This document shows, piece by piece, positions 1 to 10,019 of a stretch of 64,000 bases of DNA. The notes under the pieces are model-generated. The model saw only the letters and a list, made by a program, of their open reading frames with translations, ran no database searches and was not told the DNA's origin. Source of the DNA: Leptospira licerasiae serovar Varillal str. VAR 010 (GTDB taxonomy: Bacteria > Spirochaetota > Leptospiria > Leptospirales > Leptospiraceae). A program made the translations under genes and the position numbers. Numbering within the stretch: position 1 is the first letter of the stretch; each line of letters begins with the position of its first letter. The stretch covers positions 152,001 to 216,000 of the forward strand of contig NZ_AHOO02000011.1 in the NCBI RefSeq assembly GCF_000244755.1, in the 5' to 3' direction.

Positions 1-459
1 AGGGTGACTGATGTTCTTGTTTCTATGAAAGAGCAACATCGTTATATCCGAGGACTCATCGCCTGGATCGGTTTTAGACAAACTGGTTTGGAATACGACC
101 GAGACGAACGTTTTGACGGAGAGACCAAATTTTCCGTTAGCAAGATGCTCAAGTTTGCATTGGACGGGATCACATCCTTCTCCTCTGCCCCGCTTAAACT
201 TTCCTCTTACTTAGGATTTGCTTCCGCGTTTTTTGGCGCTTTGTATACGGTTTATATTCTCTACTTAAAACTGTTTACGGATAATACCATCCAAGGTTGG
301 ACCTCGGTCATGATCGTAGTATTGGTATTAGGCGGGATCCAACTCATCGCATTAGGTATGATAGGCGAATATCTAAGCAGAGTACACGATCAATCCAAGA
401 ATCGCCCTCTGTATGTGATCGAAAAGATCTACTTTGCTAAGCCGAAAAGTAAAAGATGA
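1..459 (+). CDS. Polyprenyl-phosphate glycosyltransferase, GT2 family (GtrB/DPM1-like), 3' part only
   Basis: The gene runs in from the left edge, so only its C-terminal third is seen. The visible part has the conserved block around FDGETKFSVSKMLKFALDGI, followed by two membrane helices (about residues 65-85 and 98-120 of the visible part). This is the standard tail of bactoprenol-phosphate glucosyl- or mannosyltransferases, which load a sugar from a nucleotide donor onto undecaprenyl phosphate at the inner face of the membrane. The stop overlaps the start of the next gene (ATGA), so the two are translationally coupled. The catalytic N-terminal domain is outside the window, so the sugar cannot be told. 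Confidence 0.85.
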   Translation, partial: RVTDVLVSMKEQHRYIRGLIAWIGFRQTGLEYDRDERFDGETKFSVSKMLKFALDGITSFSSAPLKLSSYLGFASAFFGALYTVYILYLKLFTDNTIQGWTSVMIVVLVLGGIQLIALGMIGEYLSRVHDQSKNRPLYVIEKIYFAKPKSKR

Positions 460-2390
460 ATCGTACCTGGGATAAAGTTTTAGGAATTGTATTCGGCGCT
501 ATTGCCTTATTTGCCGCCGGAGTTATGATCTCCAAAAATTGGCAGGCTTTTTTAGAGATCTGCCCGATCACAGATCTTTTAACCTGGGATGAAAACATCC
601 GCCTAACTGCGGTATACGACCAATTCCAAGATTATAGAGACGGCAAAATTTGGAGAGCTACACTTCCCTTCTTGGAAGCGGCAACCTGGCCACCTTTACG
701 CCCAATACTCTCCCTTTTACTTTTAGCCAGTCCAGGAGAATGGCCGATCACTTGGAAAGATTCTTTCTTAGGTCTGACTTTTTACGCTCTTTGTTTTCCT
801 TCCATCATCTATATCGTTTATAGGATTTCGGGATCTTTTCTTTTCGGAAGTTTAGTTTCCATTTTTGTATTGGCGTTAAGCCTGCATACTTCCGAAACTC
901 CAGCATATAGTCTTTCTTCTATGCTGGAAACCCAAGGGATGTTCATTCTTCTTTGGGTGTATTGGGGATTATATAAACTTTATGATTCCGTAAAAGACCT
1001 GAAACCTGGAGAAAGTTTACCTACAGGTTCTAAGGTAGGTGCATTGGTCTCCGCAGTCTTGATACTTCTATTTTTTACGAAGTATCCTTACGGACTTTTA
1101 CTATTTATCTCGATCTTTCTATTCGAATTGGTCTCCAGATTTCCGGAATGGATTGGATTTGCGCGATTCTCCGTCAAGGTCCATTACAAAGGGATAAGAT
1201 TACTGTTCTTGATCTTAGTGGTTCTGCTCGTTCTTTCACTTCCGATATTGAGAGTTGTGACCGACTGGAATCTAGATCAAAGATCCTTTAAAAAAGTATT
1301 ATATTTCCTTACTGTCTTTCTTTTTCTGGACTTTAATTATTTCTTATATAAGAACAGAAAAGACTTGGGAGAAATTTCTCCTCCTTCCATCAAAATACTT
1401 TATCTGTATGCGATTCTTCCTTGTTTTATCTGGTTATTCACTAACCTGGACAGGGTTATGAGCTTGGTAAACGCTCAGATGATCGTGAACAAATTCGTTC
1501 GCAGTTTTATCTTAAGCTTATTCGAGTCTCCTGAGAACAAGTTTCCTGCGAGCCATGTGTTTAACGAGCCTTGGATCTTTAGAACCTTCTTCTTATTTTC
1601 TTTAGGTGCGATCGGTTACTGGCTCTATCTAAACAGAAAAGAAAAAACTTTTTCTCCGGAAACAAAGGTAGAAGGAAGAATAGACTCACTGCTTGCAAAA
1701 TTGCAAAGTATCGGTTGGCCCAAATTTTTGAAAGATCCGTTATTTGCGATCACGATGATCGTATTTTTGCAATACATAGTTATCGATGCAAGCACCGGAA
1801 ATAAACAATTAAGACACGTATTCTATCCTTTACCGGCATTACTTACGATACTGAGTTTATGGTCGTTCAGATTAGTTCAAATTTCTGAAAAGAGCATAAA
1901 GTTATTCTTTTCGGGAGTGTTCCTATTCTTCTTACTTTGGGCTTCGAGCCTATTTGTGAGAGAAGGTGGACTATTCAGTCATACTTATCTTTCCAAAAAC
2001 CAATTCTGTTTAAAAGGGTTTGACACTGCTACATTCGAACCTGCCAGAAAGTTTGCAAAAGAAATAGACCCCCAAGGGAAATACGTCGCATTCAATGCGT
2101 TCCACGATGAGGAGAACTTTCAGGCGCCGGGAAGAATTCTTGCTTCCGAATTTGATCTTTTGTTCAGACAAAAAACGATCGAAAATGGTAAATATCGCAA
2201 CGATAGCAAATACAAATGGAAATCCTGGGACGAATTTGACAAAGCAGTGTATATAGGACCTTCCTGCGATCTACCTTCTAAGGTTCTTTCCAGAGCGGAA
2301 AGTTTAGGAGTTACTCTGGAACAGATCAAAGAAATTAAGTACCCAACGGGAGATTATTGTTTCAAAGAATATCGTCTTATTAAAAAATAA
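456..2390 (+). CDS. Polytopic membrane protein, probable GT-C fold glycosyltransferase
   Basis: 644 residues with roughly ten to twelve hydrophobic segments and a soluble C-terminal tail (about 520-644). The first extramembrane loop contains TWDENIRL (D45, E46), the kind of acidic pair that GT-C enzymes such as family 39 use to bind a lipid-linked sugar donor. It overlaps the upstream GtrB-like gene by 4 bp. The likely arrangement is that the upstream enzyme makes a polyprenyl-phosphate sugar and this protein transfers it on the periplasmic side to a glycan or protein. That role is inferred from fold and context, and no acceptor can be named. A flippase gene is not present in the window. Confidence 0.6.
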   Translation: MNRTWDKVLGIVFGAIALFAAGVMISKNWQAFLEICPITDLLTWDENIRLTAVYDQFQDYRDGKIWRATLPFLEAATWPPLRPILSLLLLASPGEWPITWKDSFLGLTFYALCFPSIIYIVYRISGSFLFGSLVSIFVLALSLHTSETPAYSLSSMLETQGMFILLWVYWGLYKLYDSVKDLKPGESLPTGSKVGALVSAVLILLFFTKYPYGLLLFISIFLFELVSRFPEWIGFARFSVKVHYKGIRLLFLILVVLLVLSLPILRVVTDWNLDQRSFKKVLYFLTVFLFLDFNYFLYKNRKDLGEISPPSIKILYLYAILPCFIWLFTNLDRVMSLVNAQMIVNKFVRSFILSLFESPENKFPASHVFNEPWIFRTFFLFSLGAIGYWLYLNRKEKTFSPETKVEGRIDSLLAKLQSIGWPKFLKDPLFAITMIVFLQYIVIDASTGNKQLRHVFYPLPALLTILSLWSFRLVQISEKSIKLFFSGVFLFFLLWASSLFVREGGLFSHTYLSKNQFCLKGFDTATFEPARKFAKEIDPQGKYVAFNAFHDEENFQAPGRILASEFDLLFRQKTIENGKYRNDSKYKWKSWDEFDKAVYIGPSCDLPSKVLSRAESLGVTLEQIKEIKYPTGDYCFKEYRLIKK

Positions 2391-2399
2391 TCGGACTTA

Positions 2400-2418
2400 A
2401 CCGAAACCTGTTTTCGGT
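2400..2418 (+). promoter_or_regulatory. Small intercistronic hairpin
   Basis: ACCGAAA and TTTCGGT arms around a short CCTGT-type loop, between the GT-C-like gene and the histidine kinase gene. There is no T-run after it, so it is more likely an mRNA structure or processing site than a classical terminator. Confidence 0.35.
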
Positions 2419-2435
2419 AAACGGCTGAAGGCATC

Positions 2436-4451
2436 GTGACTCATCCTTGGTTATTACCCACCATTATCGCGGCTACGCCTTCCGCCTTTTTTCTATTTTT
2501 TATTTACCTGTATTTATATAAAAAAGAAGGACAGAAGGCCTTGCTTGTATGGTCCATCTGCTGGCTATTCCATCTTTTGGGTTATTTCGGAAATATTTTA
2601 CAAGTTGGAGGAGCGGAATCCTATAAATATTTTCCAGCCTTCTCCATAGACTTTATTAGAGCGTTTTTCCAATTCTTAGGATGTTTTTATTTTTTGAATA
2701 AATCATTCTCCAGGCCGTTCCAGGTTTTATTCGTGTTGACCGGCATATGGGCATTGTATTTGGATTTTGAGAAGATTAGAGATCCTTATTTAATCTGGCC
2801 TATCTATATTCTAATCGGTGGATCTCAAATTTATGCGGGGGTCATTTTTCTCCGAACAAAAAACCTGATCCAGAGTTTAGGTAAAAGTATCGCCGGTTGG
2901 ATCTTCATTCTTTGGGGAATCCATGTACTTAACTATCCGTTTGTCCGATTTCATCCCGAATTCGGATTTATCGGCTTTTTCCTTGCCGGTCTCTTTAGAT
3001 TCTCTTCCGCAATCGTAATACTACTCGTATTCTTTGAAGAAACGAAAGCAGCACTTTCCAAAACGGAAGAAAATTACAAAAAGATTGTAGATACTACCTT
3101 AGAAGGGATCTGGCTCATAGACAAGGATGCCAAGACTAAATTCGTAAATTCTAAAATGGCCGAATTTTTAGGGATGAGCGAAAAGGATCTTATCGGCAGA
3201 AGTTTATTCGATTTTGTAGCAATGGACCAACGGGGTTCAGTGAACCATAGATTGGAAGAAAGAAGGCAAGGACAGGCGGAAGTTCATGATTTCTTTTTCA
3301 ACCGTCCTGATGGAGAACCTGTCTGGCTTTTGATGTCCACAAATCCTATCTTTGATCCCCAAGGAAATTATGAAGGCGCACTTGCAATGTGCACTGATAT
3401 TACGTATTATAAAAAAACAGAAACCGCTCTAAAGGAAAGTGAGAGGCAACTTTCTACTTTGATCCGGAATCTTCCGGGTATTGCATATCGTTGTGCTTAC
3501 GATCCTAATTGGACTATGGAATTTATTAGCGACGGGTGTTTCGAACTTACCGGGTATTCTCCCTCCGATTTCGTTTCTAATCGCACAATTTCTTTCGGAG
3601 AGATCATCCATCCTGAAGATGCGGAAAGAGTATTTAACGAAGTTACGGAAGCGGTCAGCAAGAATATTCCATACAGACTAGTCTATCGGATCTACCGGAG
3701 AAGTGGAGAAATGCGTTGGGCTTTCGAACAAGGTTCCGCAGTCAGGGGAGAAAGCGGAGAATTGATCGCTCTCGAAGGGTTTATTACGGATTTCACCCAA
3801 GTAAAACTTGCGGAAGAAATTATGGCGAATGCTCTCCAGGAAAAAGATATCCTACTAAAAGAAGTCCATCATAGGGTCAAAAATTATCTGCAAGTATTAT
3901 CCAGCTTACTTTCCATCCAATTGGAACAGGTAGAAGCAAGTAATCCGATCCAGGTATTGACAGAATCCCAAAATAGGATCCTATCAATGGCTTATGTACA
4001 TGAATCTTTATACGGAAAACATAGGATCAGTGATGAATTCTTTCCGGAATTTGTAAGTAGGCTTGTAGATAGTCTGCTCAAATCATTCGGTCACCAAAAG
4101 GAAGAGATCAAGATTTTCTTAAATTGCGAATCTCTTCCGATCAAACAGAATTCCGCAATCCCCATCGGTTTGATCCTGAATGAGTTAGTCACCAACGTAT
4201 TAAAACATGCATTCTCTTTCAAAAAACATTCGGAAGAGAAGATCATCAAGATCTCGTTTTACAAGGACGGAAACTGGATCCATTTGGATGTTACGGATAA
4301 CGGGAAGGGAAAATCCTCGAATTCTAAACCGGAAGATTCCATGGGCCTGGAACTTGTCGATCTTCTAACCAAACAATTAAAAGGATCCGTAATGGATCTT
4401 TCTTCCGAGCAAGGGACCGTTACTAGGATACGATTCCCCGCATCTTATTAG
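2436..4451 (+). CDS. Membrane-bound PAS sensor histidine kinase (HisKA_2 type)
   Basis: 671 residues with a GTG start. Residues 1-205 form about seven membrane helices without a recognisable ligand pocket. Two PAS domains follow (about 212-330 and 335-460, the second with the FISDGCFELTGY and HPEDAERV signatures). Then comes a HisKA_2 dimerisation helix with KEVHHRVKNYLQ (H478/H479 region) and a C-terminal ATPase domain with the N-box NELVTNV (N582) and the DNGKG loop. It should autophosphorylate on histidine in response to a signal at the membrane or a PAS cofactor. No response regulator lies beside it, so its partner is elsewhere. It is the last gene of the plus-strand run and ends against a convergent gene. 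Confidence 0.85.
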   Translation: MTHPWLLPTIIAATPSAFFLFFIYLYLYKKEGQKALLVWSICWLFHLLGYFGNILQVGGAESYKYFPAFSIDFIRAFFQFLGCFYFLNKSFSRPFQVLFVLTGIWALYLDFEKIRDPYLIWPIYILIGGSQIYAGVIFLRTKNLIQSLGKSIAGWIFILWGIHVLNYPFVRFHPEFGFIGFFLAGLFRFSSAIVILLVFFEETKAALSKTEENYKKIVDTTLEGIWLIDKDAKTKFVNSKMAEFLGMSEKDLIGRSLFDFVAMDQRGSVNHRLEERRQGQAEVHDFFFNRPDGEPVWLLMSTNPIFDPQGNYEGALAMCTDITYYKKTETALKESERQLSTLIRNLPGIAYRCAYDPNWTMEFISDGCFELTGYSPSDFVSNRTISFGEIIHPEDAERVFNEVTEAVSKNIPYRLVYRIYRRSGEMRWAFEQGSAVRGESGELIALEGFITDFTQVKLAEEIMANALQEKDILLKEVHHRVKNYLQVLSSLLSIQLEQVEASNPIQVLTESQNRILSMAYVHESLYGKHRISDEFFPEFVSRLVDSLLKSFGHQKEEIKIFLNCESLPIKQNSAIPIGLILNELVTNVLKHAFSFKKHSEEKIIKISFYKDGNWIHLDVTDNGKGKSSNSKPEDSMGLELVDLLTKQLKGSVMDLSSEQGTVTRIRFPASY

Positions 4452-4476
4452 ATATAGTTATCGGGAATCCATTTGT

Positions 4477-4545
4477 AGGAGTTCCCACACCGGCTGAAGG
4501 GCGCCCCCACCCTGAGCTTTGGGTGGGGGGAGTGGCTCGTGGGAG
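4477..4545. terminator. GC-rich stem-loop between convergent genes, probable bidirectional terminator
   Basis: CCCCCACCC (4504-4512) pairs perfectly with GGGTGGGGG (4521-4529) around an 8-nt loop. An outer pairing of TCCCAC (4483-4488) with GTGGGA (4539-4544) extends it. It sits between the histidine kinase (+) and the desaturase-like gene (-). No T-tract follows on either strand, so intrinsic termination is not certain. The left edge contains the GTAGGAGTTCC motif also seen in the centre of the dispersed repeats. Confidence 0.4.
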
Positions 4546-4637
4546 ACCCTTTGCGCATATCATGAAATTACAATCTTAGCAATCAAATTTTGTAACTCTT
4601 TCATGTTGGAATTCCAACATGAATTTAGATTTAAAAG

Positions 4638-5465
4638 TCAAATCCCCTGAACCTTTGCCTCTACGAAATCCGAATCCCCCAAGACCTCAGGCTCCCGATG
4701 AGTGACTTCCCTGAAAGTATCAAAATAATTTTCGTGATTTGTTCCCATGATCCTATCCCAAATATTAAAATACAAACCGTAGTTACAATTAAAGTATTTA
4801 TGGTGCATATTATGGTGGGTTGTAGAATTATGAAGTCTTAATATTCTATTCTCTATAAATCCCTTCGGAAAAAGTTCGAATGAAAGGTGACCTAATACAT
4901 TTAAAAAATTGCTATAAAAGAAAAATACCACAAGTGCAGTGGTATGCACTGGCAAAAATAGGATCACTAATGGTACGATCCCTGCTTCTACCACTGCTTC
5001 GTACGGATGAAAAGAAAAAGCAGCCCATGGAGAAGGGTTTGTCGACTTATGATGCACTAAATGCATTCTTTTGAAAAGAAGAGGATGGTGCATCAACCGA
5101 TGGGTCCAATAAAAATAAGTATCGTGCAGAAATATTAATGCAATAATGCTGAATAGAAGATAGGGAACCCCGTAATCCTCTACTCTATCATAAATAAAAG
5201 TCCAGCCTGCTTTTTTCATCAAGACCACTAAGATCCCGGAAGCAGCAAAAATCAAAAGAGTGATCGCTGAATATTTGAGTTCGTGGGTGATTTTATCTTT
5301 TTCAGGAAGTTTTTTCTGTATAATCCTGTGCTTGAGCTTATCTTTAAAGATGACCCAAATAAAAACGTAAGCGATCCCTGCCATTAAAATATAGCGGAAC
5401 CATAACATTCCTAAGGTCAAAAAATAGTAGGCGGTGTAGCCTATCTGATCCACGATCTCGTTCAT
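4638..5465 (-). CDS. Sterol desaturase / fatty acid hydroxylase superfamily membrane protein
   Basis: 275 residues with several membrane helices (about 12-40, 65-85, 98-115, 160-190). The three histidine clusters of the di-iron hydroxylase family are all present: HDTYFYWTHRLMHH at 114-127, HLVHH at 135-139, and HNSTTHHNMHH near residue 220. Family members use oxygen to hydroxylate or desaturate a lipid chain at the membrane. Intact metal ligands suggest an active enzyme. The substrate is unknown; lipids are likelier than sterols in a spirochaete. It is monocistronic or the last gene after the AraC regulator, 70 bp downstream of it. Confidence 0.8.
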   Translation of the reverse strand: MNEIVDQIGYTAYYFLTLGMLWFRYILMAGIAYVFIWVIFKDKLKHRIIQKKLPEKDKITHELKYSAITLLIFAASGILVVLMKKAGWTFIYDRVEDYGVPYLLFSIIALIFLHDTYFYWTHRLMHHPLLFKRMHLVHHKSTNPSPWAAFSFHPYEAVVEAGIVPLVILFLPVHTTALVVFFFYSNFLNVLGHLSFELFPKGFIENRILRLHNSTTHHNMHHKYFNCNYGLYFNIWDRIMGTNHENYFDTFREVTHREPEVLGDSDFVEAKVQGI

Positions 5466-5535
5466 CTCTTTCTCTCCGTGTGCGCACAGTTTACACGATA
5501 AGACCGAGATAAGCCTACCCGAATTTTAAAAACCC

Positions 5536-6639
5536 CTAGCTGATTTCAAAATCGGCGGTATTTTTTAGGGATTCGTCCCTGCCACGGTTACGGCGAAACT
5601 CGGTTGGAGTGACTCCAGTAAGTTCTTTAAATGCACGATTAAAAGGTCCCAAGGATTGGTAACCTAGATCCATAGCGACTCGAATGATGGGAATCTCGTC
5701 CTTGCCGGAATCTAAAAGGATCTCACATGCTTCTTGGATCCTATAACGATTTAAGAAGTCGGGAAAATTCCGAAAACCCATGGCCTGGTTGATCAGCCTT
5801 CTGAGTTTGTATTCTTGTACTTCTAAATCCTCTGCTAGCTGCCCGATTGTCAGTCCATCTTTTCTATAAAGTTTGGTTTCTTCGAATGCGGAGACTAATT
5901 TTTTCTTTAAGGCGGGATCCGCATATACTGCCTTCTCTTCTTTGTCCTCCAACTCTTCCGGTCTCGGGTCTACAAGACCTTCTTTCAATTCGAAGACTAA
6001 ATACATGAATGCAAGTATAAGTCCCCAAGCTAAGATCACGTTTGCTAAATCTAAAATTTCAGATAAGACCTTACCTCTCAAGATTAGATGAGAAAACATA
6101 TTAAAAGTGATTACGCTTCCGGTCATCAGTATATGGACTTCACGTAATCTTCTTCTAGTTTCTACAAGATCATCCTTTCTTCCGGAATAGATCCGAATGA
6201 TTGCGGCCACAACGAAACCCAAGGATAGAAGTGTTGGAATAATGATATGAGCAAGAACCGTTTCCGAAACGATAGGTCCTCTCATATTGATCAGGTCGAG
6301 GACTGGATAGACGGACCAAGCGGAGACTCCAACCTTACTCAAAAGTAAAAGCCAATACCAATATTTGATCTCGAAATGATCCTCGAAGATGGCGAGACTT
6401 ATCATCCAAAAGAAAAAAGGTAAACTGATAAGACCCGCAAATAAAAATATGCGGATAGAATAAGGGATCTTTAGATCAGGATCCAAGGATAAAATGATAT
6501 AACATACGATCCCGAAAGAAAAACCTCCCGCGATACGTATCCTAAGATCGTAAAAGTATCTCCATCCTAAAAGACCGATGATGAAGATTAAATTCGAAAG
6601 ACAGAATAAATGTAATATGTCCGTGATCTGCGAGATCAA
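5536..6639 (-). CDS. AraC-family transcriptional regulator with N-terminal membrane domain
   Basis: About 367 residues. The N-terminal 215 residues form six to seven membrane helices, then a linker rich in charged residues leads to a C-terminal AraC double helix-turn-helix (about 265-360, with LGYQSLGPFNRAFKELTG near the end). I chose the TTG at 6639 because it overlaps the upstream TGA (TTGA) and has GGAAG at proper spacing; a longer reading frame to 6672 would intrude into the upstream gene. It is probably a one-component membrane sensor-regulator. Its signal is unknown. The neighbouring desaturase-like gene is a possible target, which is only a guess from position. Confidence 0.8.
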   Translation of the reverse strand: MISQITDILHLFCLSNLIFIIGLLGWRYFYDLRIRIAGGFSFGIVCYIILSLDPDLKIPYSIRIFLFAGLISLPFFFWMISLAIFEDHFEIKYWYWLLLLSKVGVSAWSVYPVLDLINMRGPIVSETVLAHIIIPTLLSLGFVVAAIIRIYSGRKDDLVETRRRLREVHILMTGSVITFNMFSHLILRGKVLSEILDLANVILAWGLILAFMYLVFELKEGLVDPRPEELEDKEEKAVYADPALKKKLVSAFEETKLYRKDGLTIGQLAEDLEVQEYKLRRLINQAMGFRNFPDFLNRYRIQEACEILLDSGKDEIPIIRVAMDLGYQSLGPFNRAFKELTGVTPTEFRRNRGRDESLKNTADFEIS

Positions 6640-7400
6640 ATGAGTTCTTCCAGTTTTTCCAATTCTCCCCAAAAGTCTTTTGTTTGTAAACCAGGAAGAA
6701 ATTTCCGGATCAGGCTACTGTCTATAAAACTGTCCTCTCTATCCATTTTTTCTTCGGGAAGAACCTGGATCTTACCGTGATCCTCTAAAAATCGGAATAT
6801 CTCCAGCCAGGTATGCCATTGCCCATCGGATAAAATTAGCTCGGAAGGCAGATCATTTCCGGGATACGACAAAAGCAAACGTATCGCTTCCGAAATATCG
6901 TCGCCATGAATAAGATTTAATTGTCGTTTAGTCTTTTTAACGGAACCCTTTCTTGCCCAGTTTGCCGGATTTCTATCCGGTCCATATATCCCGGAAAGAC
7001 GAAGGATCTTACCTCCCTTCTGCAAAAATTGTATCTCCGTTTTATAACGATCATGTTCAGGATCTAACGGAGTTTTCTCGGTAATATCAGGCGTGATCCT
7101 TTGGTAGATACTAGTAGATCCTAACAGCCAGACCGTTTCCGAAATGGAAAATAAAGAATCAAAAACCTGTTCTTTATTTCCGAGTTTTTGAGCGGGGAAT
7201 GTGATAAGGCTCGCGTCAAACTTTGAGCCTTCATTTTCTTTGCGGAATTTCTCCAAAGCCGCCGCATCGGAAAGGTCAAGTAAAATAGATCCTTCCGTCT
7301 GTGTAGCCCGAGATATACCCACAACAGTATTCTCTTTTTTTAATGTATTTAGAATACGTAGGCCGGTATATCCCAGACCGAAAATCGCGAACTTGGACAT
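6636..7400 (-). CDS. NAD(P)-binding nucleoside-diphosphate-sugar epimerase-like protein (SDR)
   Basis: 254 residues. It begins with a Rossmann dinucleotide motif, GLGYTG at 8-13, and later has the short-chain pattern of extended SDR proteins, including ILRLSGIYGPDRNP around residue 135. It resembles the YeeZ-type group, whose exact reaction is not settled; the usual tyrosine-lysine pair is not obvious. The start ATG shares one base with the PurB stop (TAATG), and its own stop overlaps the next start. The gene is therefore part of a tight purB-SDR-araC unit. Confidence 0.7.
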   Translation of the reverse strand: MSKFAIFGLGYTGLRILNTLKKENTVVGISRATQTEGSILLDLSDAAALEKFRKENEGSKFDASLITFPAQKLGNKEQVFDSLFSISETVWLLGSTSIYQRITPDITEKTPLDPEHDRYKTEIQFLQKGGKILRLSGIYGPDRNPANWARKGSVKKTKRQLNLIHGDDISEAIRLLLSYPGNDLPSELILSDGQWHTWLEIFRFLEDHGKIQVLPEEKMDREDSFIDSSLIRKFLPGLQTKDFWGELEKLEELI

Positions 7401-8701
7401 TACTCCAGACCGAGTCTTTTATATATCAATCCCACCTTATCTAGATAAGGAGAAATCTGGAAAATAGAATCCAAATCGCCTGGTTTCAGGACCTTTTGTA
7501 CTTTTGGATCTTCGGCAAGTCTTGTTTTTAGGTTTTGAGAAACATCCGCCCAAACTGCCATCGCATGCCCTTGCACGATCGCATAAGCATCTTCTCTGCT
7601 AATCCCACCTTTTTCAATCAAGTGAAGAAGGACTTTTTGCGAGAAGATCAGACCCCTCGTCGTCCCCAAAGTCCTTTCGATCGCATCCGGGTATACATGC
7701 AGATTTTTAACTACGAATAACATTTTATCCAAAATATATTCCAAAGCGATTGTGGAATCCGGTACAACTATCCTTTCGGCAGAAGAATGGGAGATATCCC
7801 TCTCATGCCATAAGGCTACGTTCTGAAGAGCGGTGGAAACATTAGAACGGATCACTCTAGAAATACCGGAGATCCTTTCGCAGATCACAGGATTTCTTTT
7901 ATGAGGCATCGCAGAAGATCCCTTTTGCCCCGGAGAAAAAGGTTCTTCAACTTCTCTACCTTCCGTTTTTTGAAGAAGACGAACCTCGGTAGCAAAACGA
8001 TCCAAACTCGCTGCAGTAACGCCTAACGCGGACATATAAGCTGCATGTCTATCTCTGGAAACAACTTGAGTGGCGATCGGATCAGGCTTGAGCCCTAATT
8101 TCTCGCAGACATATTCTTCGATATCCGGTTCTATATTTGAATAAGTTCCGACTGCTCCGGACAATTTCCCAACAGCCACTTCCTCTTTTGCAAGTGCCAT
8201 GCGGACCCTGTTTCTCTTCATCTCTTCGTAGAATAATGCGAATTTCAGACCTAAAGTCATAGGTTCTGCATGGATCCCATGAGATCTACCTATACAAGGA
8301 AGGTCTCTGTATTGGATTGCTTTCTCTTTGATCGCTTCAATTAGCTGATCCGTTTTTTTTAGGATGAGATCCATTGCCTGGACCATCTGCACGCAAAGTG
8401 CTGTGTCCCCAATATCGGAAGAAGTGAGGCCATAATGCACATGACGACCTGCAGGCCCGATATAGGAATTCATATTAGTTAAGAATGCGATAACGTCATG
8501 GTGGACCTTGGATTCAATCTCTAGAATTTCATCCACATTGAATCTGGCTTTGGAACGAATCTCTTCGAAGTCTTCCTTAGGGACCTCTCCTTTTTTCATC
8601 CGGGCTTCGGTAGCCAATATTTCGATTTCTTTCCAAATATCGAATTTGTTCTCCAGTTCCCAAATTTTAGAAATTTCCGGATTCGAATACCGATCAATCA
8701 T
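7400..8701 (-). CDS. purB: Adenylosuccinate lyase
   Basis: 433 residues, normal length for the family. It catalyses two steps of purine synthesis, cleaving fumarate from SAICAR and from adenylosuccinate. The fumarase-superfamily signature SSAMPHKRNP is at 262-271, the GRSHGIHAEP histidine region at 138-147, and the substrate-binding TSSDIGDT at 93-100. The start ATG has AGGA upstream, but part of that site is folded into a hairpin (see the separate entry). It is the first gene of its operon. Confidence 0.95.
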   Translation of the reverse strand: MIDRYSNPEISKIWELENKFDIWKEIEILATEARMKKGEVPKEDFEEIRSKARFNVDEILEIESKVHHDVIAFLTNMNSYIGPAGRHVHYGLTSSDIGDTALCVQMVQAMDLILKKTDQLIEAIKEKAIQYRDLPCIGRSHGIHAEPMTLGLKFALFYEEMKRNRVRMALAKEEVAVGKLSGAVGTYSNIEPDIEEYVCEKLGLKPDPIATQVVSRDRHAAYMSALGVTAASLDRFATEVRLLQKTEGREVEEPFSPGQKGSSAMPHKRNPVICERISGISRVIRSNVSTALQNVALWHERDISHSSAERIVVPDSTIALEYILDKMLFVVKNLHVYPDAIERTLGTTRGLIFSQKVLLHLIEKGGISREDAYAIVQGHAMAVWADVSQNLKTRLAEDPKVQKVLKPGDLDSIFQISPYLDKVGLIYKRLGLE

Positions 8702-8704
8702 TCC

Positions 8705-8722
8705 TGTTTCCTCGGGGAAACA
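8705..8722 (-). promoter_or_regulatory. Hairpin covering the purB ribosome binding site
   Basis: On the purB strand the arms TGTTTCC and GGAAACA pair perfectly around CCGA. The 3' arm contains the GAGGAA Shine-Dalgarno sequence, and the ATG follows 3 nt after the stem. This could lower initiation when folded. It is a structural observation only. Confidence 0.45.
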
Positions 8723-8772
8723 TCCCCATTGATAGGATTTTTACACTGCTCCGATCCGTAAACGGTTTTTGG

Positions 8773-8936
8773 GAAGCAGAGACGCAAAGGAAACAAAGAT
8801 GCACTTAAATCCCACGCAGAGACGCGAAGACGCAGAGGGTTTAAAGGTTTCCACACTCGCCAGCCTGCAGGAGTTCCAACAAACCCAAATCCTCTCTGCG
8901 ACTCTGTGTCTCTGCGTGCCCATCAACGCTGCGCCT
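8773..8936. repeat. Dispersed palindromic repeat, copy A
   Basis: Left arm ACGCAGAGACGCGAAGACGC (from about 8814), centre GCAGGAGTTCCAACA (about 8867-8881), and right arm of reverse-complement type, TCTCTGCGACTCTG, up to about 8918. An extra GCAGAGACGC unit precedes it near 8776. It fills the gap between the purB promoter region and the stop codon of the kinase-like gene, and its right end touches that stop. Confidence 0.75.
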
Positions 8937-8937
8937 C

Positions 8938-10005
<1,068 letters not shown>

Positions 10006-10019
10006 TAAAATCCCAAACC

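Noticed and set aside
8773..8936. Repeated CGCAGAG units as a possible CRISPR array
   Set aside because: Units are in inverted, not direct, order, differ in length, have no unique spacers of constant size, and no cas genes are near.
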